From the NCBI RefSeq assembly GCF_019343455.1, contig NZ_CP049362.1, positions 3,658,001-3,722,000 of the forward strand: a stretch of 64,000 nucleotides of DNA, in the 5' to 3' direction. The notes under the pieces were generated by a model, which worked only from the letters and a program-made list of their open reading frames with translations, made no database searches and was not told the origin of the DNA. Position numbers and translations under genes: made by a program. The stretch comes from Alcaligenes ammonioxydans (GTDB lineage Bacteria > Pseudomonadota > Gammaproteobacteria > Burkholderiales > Burkholderiaceae_B). Shown piece by piece: positions 26,383-34,554 of the stretch; positions within the stretch are counted from its first letter, which is position 1, and the number at the start of each line of letters is the position of its first letter.

Positions 26383-28728
26383 ATGTTTCTGACCTTGCTA
26401 TTGATACTGCTGGTGCTTGGCTGCATCTACGTTCTCAAAAACCGGAATCTACGCACTAAGTGGCTCAGTCGCCCAATTTACCGTGCCTTTTCCAGTGTTT
26501 TGCCCGCCATGTCCCAAACTGAGCGCGATGCGCTGGAGGCAGGGACAGTCTGGTGGGAAAGTGAGCTGTTTCGTGGAAAACCCAACTGGAATACCTTGAG
26601 CGCTTACCCCGCCTATCGGCTCACCGAGGAAGAGCGTCAGTTTCTGGACAATGAAGTCAATGTGGCCTGCGCCATGATTGATGACTGGCAAGTCAGCCAG
26701 GAAGACTTCGACATGCCCGTCGAAGTCTGGAACTACCTGAAAGAAAACCGCTTTTTCAGTCTGATTATTCCCAAGGAATACGGTGGTCGCGGTTTCTCGG
26801 CACAGGCGCACTCGGCCGTGGTGGCCAAGCTCTCGACACGCAACTCGGCCCTGTCCGTGTCGGTCATGGTGCCCAACTCACTAGGCCCGGCCGAGCTGCT
26901 ACTGCATTACGGCACCGATGAGCAAAAGCAACACTATCTGCCCCGTCTGGCTGATGGCCGTGACATCCCCGCTTTCGCCCTGACCAGCCCATGGGCCGGT
27001 TCCGATGCGGCGGCCATTCCCGATGTAGGGATTGTCTGCAAAGGCGAATGGGAAGGTCAGGAAGTACTGGGCATGCGCGTCACCTGGGACAAGCGCTACA
27101 TCACTCTGGCCCCGGTATGCACCTTGCTGGGACTGGCCTTTCGCCTCTATGACCCGGACGGCTTGCTCGGGGGAGAGAAAGACATTGGCATCACCTGCGC
27201 CCTGGTCCCCAGCGATCACCCAGGGGTAGAGACCGGTCGTCGTCACTTCCCTTTGAACGCCATGTTCATGAATGGCCCGACCCGCGGTAACGATGTCTTC
27301 ATGCCACTGGAATTCATTATTGGTGGCCCTGCCATGGCCGGGCAAGGCTGGCGCATGCTGATGGAGTGTCTGGCGGCAGGGCGCTCCATCTCCTTGCCCT
27401 CCTCGTTTACCGGCATGGCCAAGTTAACCAGCCGCGCGGTAGGCGGGTATTCCGCCGTACGCACCCAGTTTCGCAGCGCCATCAGCAAGTTTGAAGGTGT
27501 GGAAGAAGCGCTGGCTCGCATTGCTGGCCACACCTATGCCATGGATGCCGCCCGCACCATGACAGCCGCGGCGGTGGACCTGGGCGAAAAGCCATCCGTC
27601 GTCTCAGCCATCGTCAAATACCATGTGACCGAGCGGGGCCGCATGGTGGTTAACGACGGGATGGATGTGATCGGCGGCAAAGGCATTTGCCTGGGCCCCT
27701 CCAATTTCCTGGGTCGCGCCTACCAACAAATACCAGTCGGCATCACGGTAGAAGGCGCCAATATTCTGACGCGCAGCCTGATTATTTTTGGTCAGGGCGC
27801 GATCCGTTGCCATCCTTTCATTCTGGAAGAAATGACTGCTGCGCTGGACCCGGATCGTGAAGCTGGACTGCGCAAGTTTGACCAAGCCTTCTGGGCTCAC
27901 GTTCGTTACACTCTGGCCAACACGGGCCGTTCTTTCTGGCTAGGCCTGGGTGGCTGGCGTTTGCTAAGTGGCCCCACGGGCACAGCCAAGTCCATGCATC
28001 CCTACTACGGTCAGGCCAGCCGTTACAGCGCAGCCTTTTCCTTGTTGGCCGATGCTTCCATGCTGGTGCTGGGCGGCTCTCTGAAAATGCGCGAGCGCCT
28101 CTCCTCTCGTCTGGGAGATGCACTGTCCGAACTCTATATGCTCAGCGCGGTCCTCAAGCGTTACCAGGACGAAGGCCGTCAACAAGAAGATGCGCCTTTA
28201 GCTCACTGGGCGGCCCAGGATGCCTTGATGCGCACACAGCATGCCCTGGACAAGGTGCTGGAAAACTTTCCGAACCGACCTTTGGCTGGCCTGCTGCGCC
28301 TGCTGGTCTTTCCGCTAGGCCTGCGCCGCCTGGGGCCCAATGACAAGCTGGATCATGCCGTCGCCAAACTGTTGACCCGACCCGGCCCCACTCGTGACCG
28401 CCTGACCTACGACACCTATCTGCCCAACGATGACAAGGAGCCCGTGGGCGCTATCGAAGCGGCATTGCTGGCGGCTCTGAATACTCGCGATATTGACGCG
28501 AAAATCCGTCAGTTCGAAAAGAGCGGTCAGTTGCAGGACAACCCCAAGGCCAACGTACGTGATATAGCCGAAGCGGTCTTCCAGGCAGGCGGAATCAGCG
28601 CTCAAGAGTTCGAGCAAATTCAGGCGCGCGATGTCCTGCGCGACCGAGTGATCGCCGTGGACGATTTCCCTTTCGATCTGCGCCGGGAACGCGCCGCCAC
28701 TGAAACCACCAGTGGGAGCCAAGCATGA
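26383..28728 (+). CDS. fadE: Acyl-CoA dehydrogenase FadE
   Basis: This 781-aa enzyme catalyses the first step of beta-oxidation (acyl-CoA to trans-2-enoyl-CoA, FAD-dependent). The N-terminus is a hydrophobic anchor (MFLTLLLILLVLGCIYVL). The acyl-CoA dehydrogenase fold spans about 90-470 (KEYGGRGFSAQAHS, SVMVPNSLGPAELLLHYGT, ALTSPWAGSDA, VTERGRMVVNDGMDVIGGKGI, PVGITVEGANILTRSLIIFGQGA). The rest is the FadE-specific C-terminal domain. Length is close to E. coli FadE (about 815). GGAG lies 6 nt before the ATG. The stop overlaps the next gene as ATGA, so fadE and fadA are coupled. Confidence 0.95.
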   Translation: MFLTLLLILLVLGCIYVLKNRNLRTKWLSRPIYRAFSSVLPAMSQTERDALEAGTVWWESELFRGKPNWNTLSAYPAYRLTEEERQFLDNEVNVACAMIDDWQVSQEDFDMPVEVWNYLKENRFFSLIIPKEYGGRGFSAQAHSAVVAKLSTRNSALSVSVMVPNSLGPAELLLHYGTDEQKQHYLPRLADGRDIPAFALTSPWAGSDAAAIPDVGIVCKGEWEGQEVLGMRVTWDKRYITLAPVCTLLGLAFRLYDPDGLLGGEKDIGITCALVPSDHPGVETGRRHFPLNAMFMNGPTRGNDVFMPLEFIIGGPAMAGQGWRMLMECLAAGRSISLPSSFTGMAKLTSRAVGGYSAVRTQFRSAISKFEGVEEALARIAGHTYAMDAARTMTAAAVDLGEKPSVVSAIVKYHVTERGRMVVNDGMDVIGGKGICLGPSNFLGRAYQQIPVGITVEGANILTRSLIIFGQGAIRCHPFILEEMTAALDPDREAGLRKFDQAFWAHVRYTLANTGRSFWLGLGGWRLLSGPTGTAKSMHPYYGQASRYSAAFSLLADASMLVLGGSLKMRERLSSRLGDALSELYMLSAVLKRYQDEGRQQEDAPLAHWAAQDALMRTQHALDKVLENFPNRPLAGLLRLLVFPLGLRRLGPNDKLDHAVAKLLTRPGPTRDRLTYDTYLPNDDKEPVGAIEAALLAALNTRDIDAKIRQFEKSGQLQDNPKANVRDIAEAVFQAGGISAQEFEQIQARDVLRDRVIAVDDFPFDLRRERAATETTSGSQA

Positions 28729-30020
28729 GTTTTCAACCGGTCTATATTATTGACGGCGCACGCAGCCCGTTTCTGAAAGCGCGTAACGCGCCCGGCCCGT
28801 TCTCAGCGGGAGACCTGGCGGTACAAACCGGCCGCGAGCTTTTGCTACGCCAACCCTTTGAGGCGTCGCAGCTCAGCGAAGTCATTCTGGGTTGCGCGGC
28901 TCCGTCGCCCGATGAAACCAATATTGGCCGGGTGCTGGGTCTGCGTCTGGGCACCGGCCACAAAGTGCCGGGCTGGACCGTGATGCGCAACTGCGCTTCG
29001 GGCATGCAAGCGCTCGATTCAGGTGTGCAGGCCATCCAAACCGGTCGCTCGCAACTGGTACTGGCCGGCGGCGTAGATGCCCTGTCTCACGCCCCCATCC
29101 TGTTCAGCGACGATATGGTTCGCTGGCTGGCAGGCTGGGGCAAAGCTCGCAGCATGGGCGCACGTCTGAAAGCACTGGGCAGCCTGCGGCTGTCTTACCT
29201 GAAACCCGTCATCGGATTGCTCAAGGGGCTGACAGACCCCGTAGTCGGCTTATCCATGGGGCAGACCGCAGAAATTCTGGCCCATCAATTTGGCATCAGC
29301 CGTCAGGACATGGACGAATTTGCCGCTCGCAGCCATCGTCTGGCTCTGCGTGCGCAACACGAACACGCGTTTGAAGAAATCGTGCCGCTCAGCGATACGC
29401 GCGGCAACAGCTACCCGAACGATGATGGCGTACGTGCGGACTCCACACCTGACAAGCTGGCCAAGCTGCGTCCGGTCTTTGACCCGCCCTGGGGCAACAT
29501 CACAGCGGGCAACAGCTCACAGGTCACCGATGGCGCTGCGTTGTTGATTCTGGCCAGCGAGACAGCCGTCAAAGAGCACCAGCTCAAACCGATAGGCCGA
29601 ATTGTGGATGCCCAGTGGGCGGGACTGGACCCGGCCACCATGGGTTTGGGGCCGGTATTTGCGGCCACACCGATTCTGGAACGCAATCGTTTGGCCTTGA
29701 ATGGCCCGGACTTGTGGGAAATCAACGAAGCCTTTGCGGCGCAAGTGCTGGCATGTCGCGCTGCATGGGACGATCAGCAATGGTGCCAGACGCATCTGGG
29801 ACGTGATGCCCTGGGCTTGCTGGACATGGACAAGCTCAACGTGGACGGTGGCGCAATTGCGATCGGCCACCCGGTGGGCGCCTCTGGCGCCCGAATCGTA
29901 CTGCATTGCCTGCATGCCCTGCGTCGTCGCAACTTGCGTCTGGGCATGGCCGCCATTTGTATTGGCGGTGGCCAGGGCGGCGCCATGTTGATCGAATCGC
30001 TGCAAGGAACTGAATCATGA
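28725..30020 (+). CDS. fadA: Acetyl-CoA acyltransferase (3-ketoacyl-CoA thiolase)
   Basis: This 431-aa thiolase cleaves 3-ketoacyl-CoA to acetyl-CoA and a shortened acyl-CoA. The nucleophile is Cys90 (RNCASGMQA), the second active-site group is His382 in GHPVGASG, and Cys412 lies in CIGGGQGG. The C-terminal segment NEAFAAQVLA is also present. The length and the loop around 130-170 are closer to FadI (about 436 aa) than to the shorter FadA, so FadI may be the better name. It overlaps fadE and the following hydratase/dehydrogenase by 4 bp each, forming one coupled unit. Confidence 0.93.
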   Translation: MSFQPVYIIDGARSPFLKARNAPGPFSAGDLAVQTGRELLLRQPFEASQLSEVILGCAAPSPDETNIGRVLGLRLGTGHKVPGWTVMRNCASGMQALDSGVQAIQTGRSQLVLAGGVDALSHAPILFSDDMVRWLAGWGKARSMGARLKALGSLRLSYLKPVIGLLKGLTDPVVGLSMGQTAEILAHQFGISRQDMDEFAARSHRLALRAQHEHAFEEIVPLSDTRGNSYPNDDGVRADSTPDKLAKLRPVFDPPWGNITAGNSSQVTDGAALLILASETAVKEHQLKPIGRIVDAQWAGLDPATMGLGPVFAATPILERNRLALNGPDLWEINEAFAAQVLACRAAWDDQQWCQTHLGRDALGLLDMDKLNVDGGAIAIGHPVGASGARIVLHCLHALRRRNLRLGMAAICIGGGQGGAMLIESLQGTES

Positions 30021-31960
30021 TGCCTGTCGCTACCTTGGATTTGCAAAACTTCACCCTGCATACGGACGATCAGCACATTGCCTGGCTGAAAATCGACTGT
30101 GTGGGCAGTTCGGTCAATCGACTCTCTGCACTCGTGTTGCAAGAACTGAATCAGGCCCTGGATTACCTGAGCGGCCATCCCCCAAAAGCGTTGATCATTT
30201 ACTCAGGCAAAGCCGCCGGATTTATCGCGGGGGCTGATATCGACGAGTTTTCCGAACACGGCAACAATCCTGAAAAGGGTCTGGCATTGGTCACGCGCGG
30301 CTGGACGGTGTTCAACAAACTGGCCAAGCAAACCTATCCGACCCTGGCACTGGTACAAGGCCACTGCCTGGGCGGGGGACTGGAGCTGGCCCTGGCGTGT
30401 CGCTATTGCCTGGCCGTGGATCAGGACGACACGCGCCTGGCTCTGCCCGAAGTCATGCTGGGTATCTTCCCAGGCTGGGGAGGAATGTTGCGCCTGCCTG
30501 AATACATCGGCCCGGCTGCCGCCATGGACCTGATGCTCAGTGGCAAAAGCGTCGATGCGCGCAAGGCAGCCCGTATGGGCATCGTCGATGCCTGCGTCCC
30601 GGTGCGTCTGGCCCGGCAAGCGGCCGTCAAGCAGGTTCTCAGCGGTAAAAAACCTCGTCGTGCCCAGGGCTTGCCCCGTCTGATGAACAGCAAGCTGCTA
30701 CGTCCCCTGGTGGCTCGCCAGGTACGCCAGCAACTGGAAAAACGTGATCCGTATCAACACTATCAAGCCCCTCGCGCCATTTTGGAAATTTGGGAGAAAC
30801 ACAATGGCAACGCGCTGAAAGCACCCGAGCTGATTGAACAGATCACCCGCTCTGACACCGCAGCCAACCTGCTGCGTGTCTTTCACCTGCAGGAGCGGCT
30901 AAAGAGCATCGGAAAACACGCCTCATCACAAGTGCTCAGTCATATTCATGTCGTAGGTGCGGGCGTCATGGGCGGCGATATTGCTGCAGTATGTGCTCTC
31001 AAAGGCCTGCGAGTGACCTTGCAGGATCAGGACCGAGAGCGGATCGCACAGGCTCAGGGGCGGGCCGCCAAGTTGTTCCAGCGCCGTCTGAAAGACCGCA
31101 GGCTGGTGCAGGCGGCGCTGGATCGTTTGATCCCGGACCCGAACGGTCATGGCATCGCTTCAGCGGATCTGGTGCTCGAGGCAATCTTCGAGAACGCCGA
31201 CGCCAAGCGCAGCCTGTACACCACGATAGAGCCGTTGTTGAAGCCGGGGGCCATTCTGGCGACCAATACCTCCAGTTTGCCTTTGTCCGAGCTCAGCCTG
31301 AATCTGATCAATCCGCAGCGACTGGTGGGCATTCACTTCTTTAACCCGGTCTCTCGCATGCCGTTGGTTGAGGTCGTGGAAAGCGAATTGCTCGCACCTG
31401 ACGTACGCAGCACCGCCTACGCCTTTGTGAACCAGATCGGCAAGTTGCCTTTGCCCGTCAAAGACAGCCCGGGGTTTTTAGTCAATGCCGTCTTGGCGCC
31501 CTACATGCTCGAGGCCATGCGCTGTGTGGACGAAGGACTGGAGCCGGCCACCGTGGACAAAGCCATGGTCCAGTTCGGCATGCCGATGGGACCACTTGAA
31601 CTGGCCGACACGGTAGGTCTGGACATTGCCCGGGATGCCGGTGCGCAACTTAGCCAGCAGGCCGTCATGCCCGCCTGCCTGAAAAGCCATTTGGATCGCC
31701 AGGAGCTGGGTCGTAAAACGGGCCAGGGTTTCTATACCTGGAAAGATGGCAAAGCCCAGAAGCCACCCGCAGGAACGATACCCAGCGGTCTGGCAGATCG
31801 CCTGATCAAGCCCCTGATCGAACAGACGGAGCACCAGGTGCGCATCGGGGTGGTGCAAAACGAAGATCTGGCCGATGCAGGCGTCATTTTCGGTACAGGC
31901 TTTGCCCCCTTCCGGGGAGGGCCGCTGCATTACAAAGCAACACAAAAACAACGCAATTAG
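30017..31960 (+). CDS. fadB: Enoyl-CoA hydratase / 3-hydroxyacyl-CoA dehydrogenase
   Basis: This 647-aa bifunctional enzyme does the middle two steps of beta-oxidation. The N-terminal crotonase domain (1-190) keeps the oxyanion segment AAGFIAGADIDEF and both catalytic glutamates, Glu123 (GGGLE) and Glu145 (LPEVMLG). The dehydrogenase domain has the NAD motif GAGVMGG (314-320), the catalytic His in GIHFFNPVSRMPLVEVV and the C-terminal domain PGFLVNAVLAPYMLEA. It is shorter than E. coli FadB (729) and FadJ (714), with a compact end (GTGFAPFRGGPL retained). It is coupled to the thiolase by ATGA. Confidence 0.93.
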   Translation: MMPVATLDLQNFTLHTDDQHIAWLKIDCVGSSVNRLSALVLQELNQALDYLSGHPPKALIIYSGKAAGFIAGADIDEFSEHGNNPEKGLALVTRGWTVFNKLAKQTYPTLALVQGHCLGGGLELALACRYCLAVDQDDTRLALPEVMLGIFPGWGGMLRLPEYIGPAAAMDLMLSGKSVDARKAARMGIVDACVPVRLARQAAVKQVLSGKKPRRAQGLPRLMNSKLLRPLVARQVRQQLEKRDPYQHYQAPRAILEIWEKHNGNALKAPELIEQITRSDTAANLLRVFHLQERLKSIGKHASSQVLSHIHVVGAGVMGGDIAAVCALKGLRVTLQDQDRERIAQAQGRAAKLFQRRLKDRRLVQAALDRLIPDPNGHGIASADLVLEAIFENADAKRSLYTTIEPLLKPGAILATNTSSLPLSELSLNLINPQRLVGIHFFNPVSRMPLVEVVESELLAPDVRSTAYAFVNQIGKLPLPVKDSPGFLVNAVLAPYMLEAMRCVDEGLEPATVDKAMVQFGMPMGPLELADTVGLDIARDAGAQLSQQAVMPACLKSHLDRQELGRKTGQGFYTWKDGKAQKPPAGTIPSGLADRLIKPLIEQTEHQVRIGVVQNEDLADAGVIFGTGFAPFRGGPLHYKATQKQRN

Positions 31961-32017
31961 CTCGAATTGGCACAAATACCTATACGCCGATTGGCCTAGG
32001 TCATGCACCATAGAAAA

Positions 32018-32031
32018 CAAACAGGTGTTTT
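32018..32031. promoter_or_regulatory. Second PsrA-type operator candidate, upstream of fadL
   Basis: CAAACAGGTGTTTT reads CAAAC-N4-GTTTT, one base from the CAAAC-N4-GTTTG core found at the TetR promoter. It lies 55 nt before the fadL start in the only intergenic gap of the fad region, where a fadL promoter is expected. Confidence 0.5.
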
Positions 32032-32085
32032 AAAACTTGTCATAAGCCTCTGTCAGACGTCGCACCTATACCTTGGAGAAGAGAC

Positions 32086-33411
32086 ATGAAAAAGACGGTT
32101 GTAGCTTTGCGTACCATTCCTGCCTTGCTCATTCCTCTGGGAATGAGCGTGGGCATGGGCCAGGCCCATGCGGCTGGTTTCAACTTGCTCGAACAAAATG
32201 CGAGCGGCCTGGGCAATGCCTACGCAGGCTCGGCTGCCATTGGTGAAAATGCCAGCACGATCTACTTCAACCCGGCTGGCATGACCCTGCTGCCCGACAA
32301 CAACTTCTCGGCCGGCTTGAATGTCATCAAACCCACGTTCAAATTCTCCGATAAAGGCAGTACCGATCCCCTGGCCCTGACTGGTGGCGCCAGCCGTCCG
32401 GCAACCGGCGGCTCGGGCGGCGATGCAGGTAAAGTAGCGGCAGTTCCCAATATTTATCTGTCTCACCAGCTCTCGCCCAAATGGTGGGTGGGTCTGGGGA
32501 TTGGTGTACCGTTTGGTCTGACTACCGAATACGATGAAGGCTGGATTGGTCGTTATCACTCCGAAAAATTCGCCATTGAAACCGTCAACGTCAACCCTTC
32601 GGTGGCCTACAAGGTCAACGACCAATTGTCGTTCGGTGTGGGGGTGAACTGGCTGCACATTGACGCGGACTACCGCCTGGCCACGCCGGTCGGCTACCAT
32701 CCTGCACTGGGCCCCCTGGATATGGACACCCGCGTCAAGATGAAGGGCGACGCATGGGGTTGGAACGCCGGCTTACTCTATCAACTGACCCCCAGCACAC
32801 GTTTGGGCGTGTCCTACCGCTCCCAGATTAAGATCACGGCTGATGGTGACACCAAGCTGCGCAATCGCAATGTCCCCGCCGGCATTCCTGCACCCAATAT
32901 CAACTGGGATGCCGAAGCCACCATCAAGCTGCCTGACACTGCCATTGTCAGTCTGGTACACGACCTGAACTCGCGCTGGCAATTGTTGGCCGACGTATCC
33001 TGGACCGGCTGGAGCAGCATTCCGCGCCTGACTATCGAAAACAGCGGCCCCGGCGCCCGGGATTCCGGTCTGGAACTGAAATTCAAGGACGCCTGGCGCG
33101 TCGCCCTGGGCGCCAATTACCATTACAACGAGCAATGGACCCTCAAAGGGGGGGTGGCCTGGGACCAATCGCCAGTACGTGATGAAAACTACCGCCCCAC
33201 TGCGTTGCCTGACAGCGATCGTTACTGGGTGTCTCTGGGTGCGCAATACCGCCCCAGCAAAAACGCCACCTGGGATATCGGCTACACCCACTTGTTCCTG
33301 AAAAATACAGATATGAACAACAACACCGATGTCGTCAATCGCGGCCTGACTCGCGGTACCTATAAAAACAGTGGCGACATTCTGGGCGTGCAGTTCACCT
33401 ACCGCTTCTAA
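32086..33411 (+). CDS. fadL: FadL-family outer membrane long-chain fatty acid transporter
   Basis: This 441-aa outer-membrane beta-barrel takes up long-chain fatty acids. A signal peptide is evident (MKKTVVALRTIPALLIPLGMSVGMGQAHA, then AGFNLLEQ). The mature N-terminus carries the family hatch pattern NASGLGNAYAGSAA and STIYFNPAGMT. The barrel ends in an aromatic residue (VQFTYRF), the usual outer-membrane insertion signal. GGAG lies 8 nt upstream of the ATG. It heads a run of four genes ending in fadD, all tightly spaced, and a PsrA-type operator precedes it. Confidence 0.93.
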   Translation: MKKTVVALRTIPALLIPLGMSVGMGQAHAAGFNLLEQNASGLGNAYAGSAAIGENASTIYFNPAGMTLLPDNNFSAGLNVIKPTFKFSDKGSTDPLALTGGASRPATGGSGGDAGKVAAVPNIYLSHQLSPKWWVGLGIGVPFGLTTEYDEGWIGRYHSEKFAIETVNVNPSVAYKVNDQLSFGVGVNWLHIDADYRLATPVGYHPALGPLDMDTRVKMKGDAWGWNAGLLYQLTPSTRLGVSYRSQIKITADGDTKLRNRNVPAGIPAPNINWDAEATIKLPDTAIVSLVHDLNSRWQLLADVSWTGWSSIPRLTIENSGPGARDSGLELKFKDAWRVALGANYHYNEQWTLKGGVAWDQSPVRDENYRPTALPDSDRYWVSLGAQYRPSKNATWDIGYTHLFLKNTDMNNNTDVVNRGLTRGTYKNSGDILGVQFTYRF

Positions 33412-33420
33412 GGATGCACC

Positions 33421-33939
33421 ATGGCCCGCAGTCGCCGCATGGAGCTGCTCGCACGCCTGCCTCCCACCTGGCGTGCCCGCTTTTTGCAGCTGGGCTTTAA
33501 CTGGCACCCCGCCTTCCGGGCAACCGGGGGGCGGGTCCATAAAGTTTCCCCAAACCTGCAGCACATCGTCGTACGCCTGCCATTGCGTCGACGCACCCGC
33601 AATATCAATGGCTCCTTATTTGGCGGTTCCCTGTTTGCCATCACGGACGGCGTACACGCCACCATGCTGCTGGCCGGCCTGCAACGCCCTGTGATCGTGT
33701 GGGACAAAAATGCAGAGATCCAGTATCGCCGTCCCGGTTATCAGACTCTGTATGCCGATTTTCAAATCCGTCCGGAAGAACTGGACGCAATACGAGGACA
33801 GCTAGACCAGTATCACGAGGCTGAAGCCACCTTCACCGTACACATCCAGGACCCGCAAGGACAGGTCTACACCACGGTGGAACGCACCATCTACATTGCC
33901 GACGCCCACTTTTACAAGCAGAAATCACAATCACGCTAA
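33421..33939 (+). CDS. DUF4442-type hotdog thioesterase-like protein
   Basis: This 172-aa cytoplasmic protein has a hotdog-fold pattern: an N-terminal helix region (FNWHPAFRATGGRV), the central turn NINGSLFGGSLFAITDGVHATML and a C-terminal strand set (ADFQIRPEEL, EATFTVHIQDPQGQVYTTVERTIYI). It matches the DUF4442/YiiD-like thioesterase group. It lies 9 nt after fadL and 19 nt before the next gene, between uptake and activation genes. That suggests hydrolysis of acyl-CoA to relieve CoA trapping. The substrate is not known. Confidence 0.8.
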   Translation: MARSRRMELLARLPPTWRARFLQLGFNWHPAFRATGGRVHKVSPNLQHIVVRLPLRRRTRNINGSLFGGSLFAITDGVHATMLLAGLQRPVIVWDKNAEIQYRRPGYQTLYADFQIRPEELDAIRGQLDQYHEAEATFTVHIQDPQGQVYTTVERTIYIADAHFYKQKSQSR

Positions 33940-33958
33940 TTTGCAGGAGGACCGCTTC

Positions 33959-34531
33959 ATGTTTACCCCCCGCTGTGCCGCCCTGATTTTAAGTCTGTCC
34001 CTTGGGCTACCCGCCGTTCAGGCGGCCACCGTCGCGCAGGTCTCCGTGCCTGATGCCGTCATGGTGGACCAACAAAGCCTGACACTCAATGGGGCAGGCC
34101 TGCGCAAGAAAGTTGTTTTTGATGTGTACGTCGCCGCCTTGTATACCGCCTCCCCGTCGCAGGATGCCCAAGCCATCATCCAGTCCCCCGGGCCGCATCA
34201 GGTTCGCTTGGTTCTCAAACGCGATCTGGATGCCCAAACCCTGATCGATGCACTGAAAGAAGGCATTCACAACAACCTAACCGATCCTGAAAAACAGGAC
34301 CTGGACCCGGTCCTTAAACAGTTTGAGGATCTGATGCGCCAGGTGGGGCAAGCCAAAGAGGGCGATATCGTGATTCTGGACATGAACTCCCCCCAGGTCA
34401 GAATCCTGTTTAACGACAAAATGCTGGGCGAGCTCTCTCACCCGGGGCTGACCCCTGCCTTGTTGAAAATCTGGTTAGGCAAGAAACCTGCCCAAGAATC
34501 GCTCAAAAAGGCCCTGCTGGGATTGTCTTGA
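33959..34531 (+). CDS. Exported chalcone-isomerase-fold protein
   Basis: This is a 190-aa exported protein. I chose the ATG at 33959 because it has AGGAGG 8 nt upstream and gives a signal peptide (MFTPRCAALILSLSLGLPAVQA); an upstream extension overlaps the thioesterase gene. The mature part has the bacterial chalcone-isomerase-like pattern LNGAGLRKKVVFDVYVAALY, then KRDLDAQTLIDALKEGIHNN and a final GDIVILDMNSPQVRILFNDK. Plant members of this fold include fatty-acid-binding proteins without isomerase activity. Placed between FadL and FadD, it could be a periplasmic fatty-acid carrier, which is inference. Confidence 0.85.
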   Translation: MFTPRCAALILSLSLGLPAVQAATVAQVSVPDAVMVDQQSLTLNGAGLRKKVVFDVYVAALYTASPSQDAQAIIQSPGPHQVRLVLKRDLDAQTLIDALKEGIHNNLTDPEKQDLDPVLKQFEDLMRQVGQAKEGDIVILDMNSPQVRILFNDKMLGELSHPGLTPALLKIWLGKKPAQESLKKALLGLS

Positions 34532-34554
34532 ACCTACACGCCTCGGAGCGCTTC

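Noticed and set aside
26078..26459. Short plus-strand frames between tetR and fadE
   Set aside because: They read through the GC-rich intergenic hairpin elements and into fadE in the wrong frame, with no start signals.
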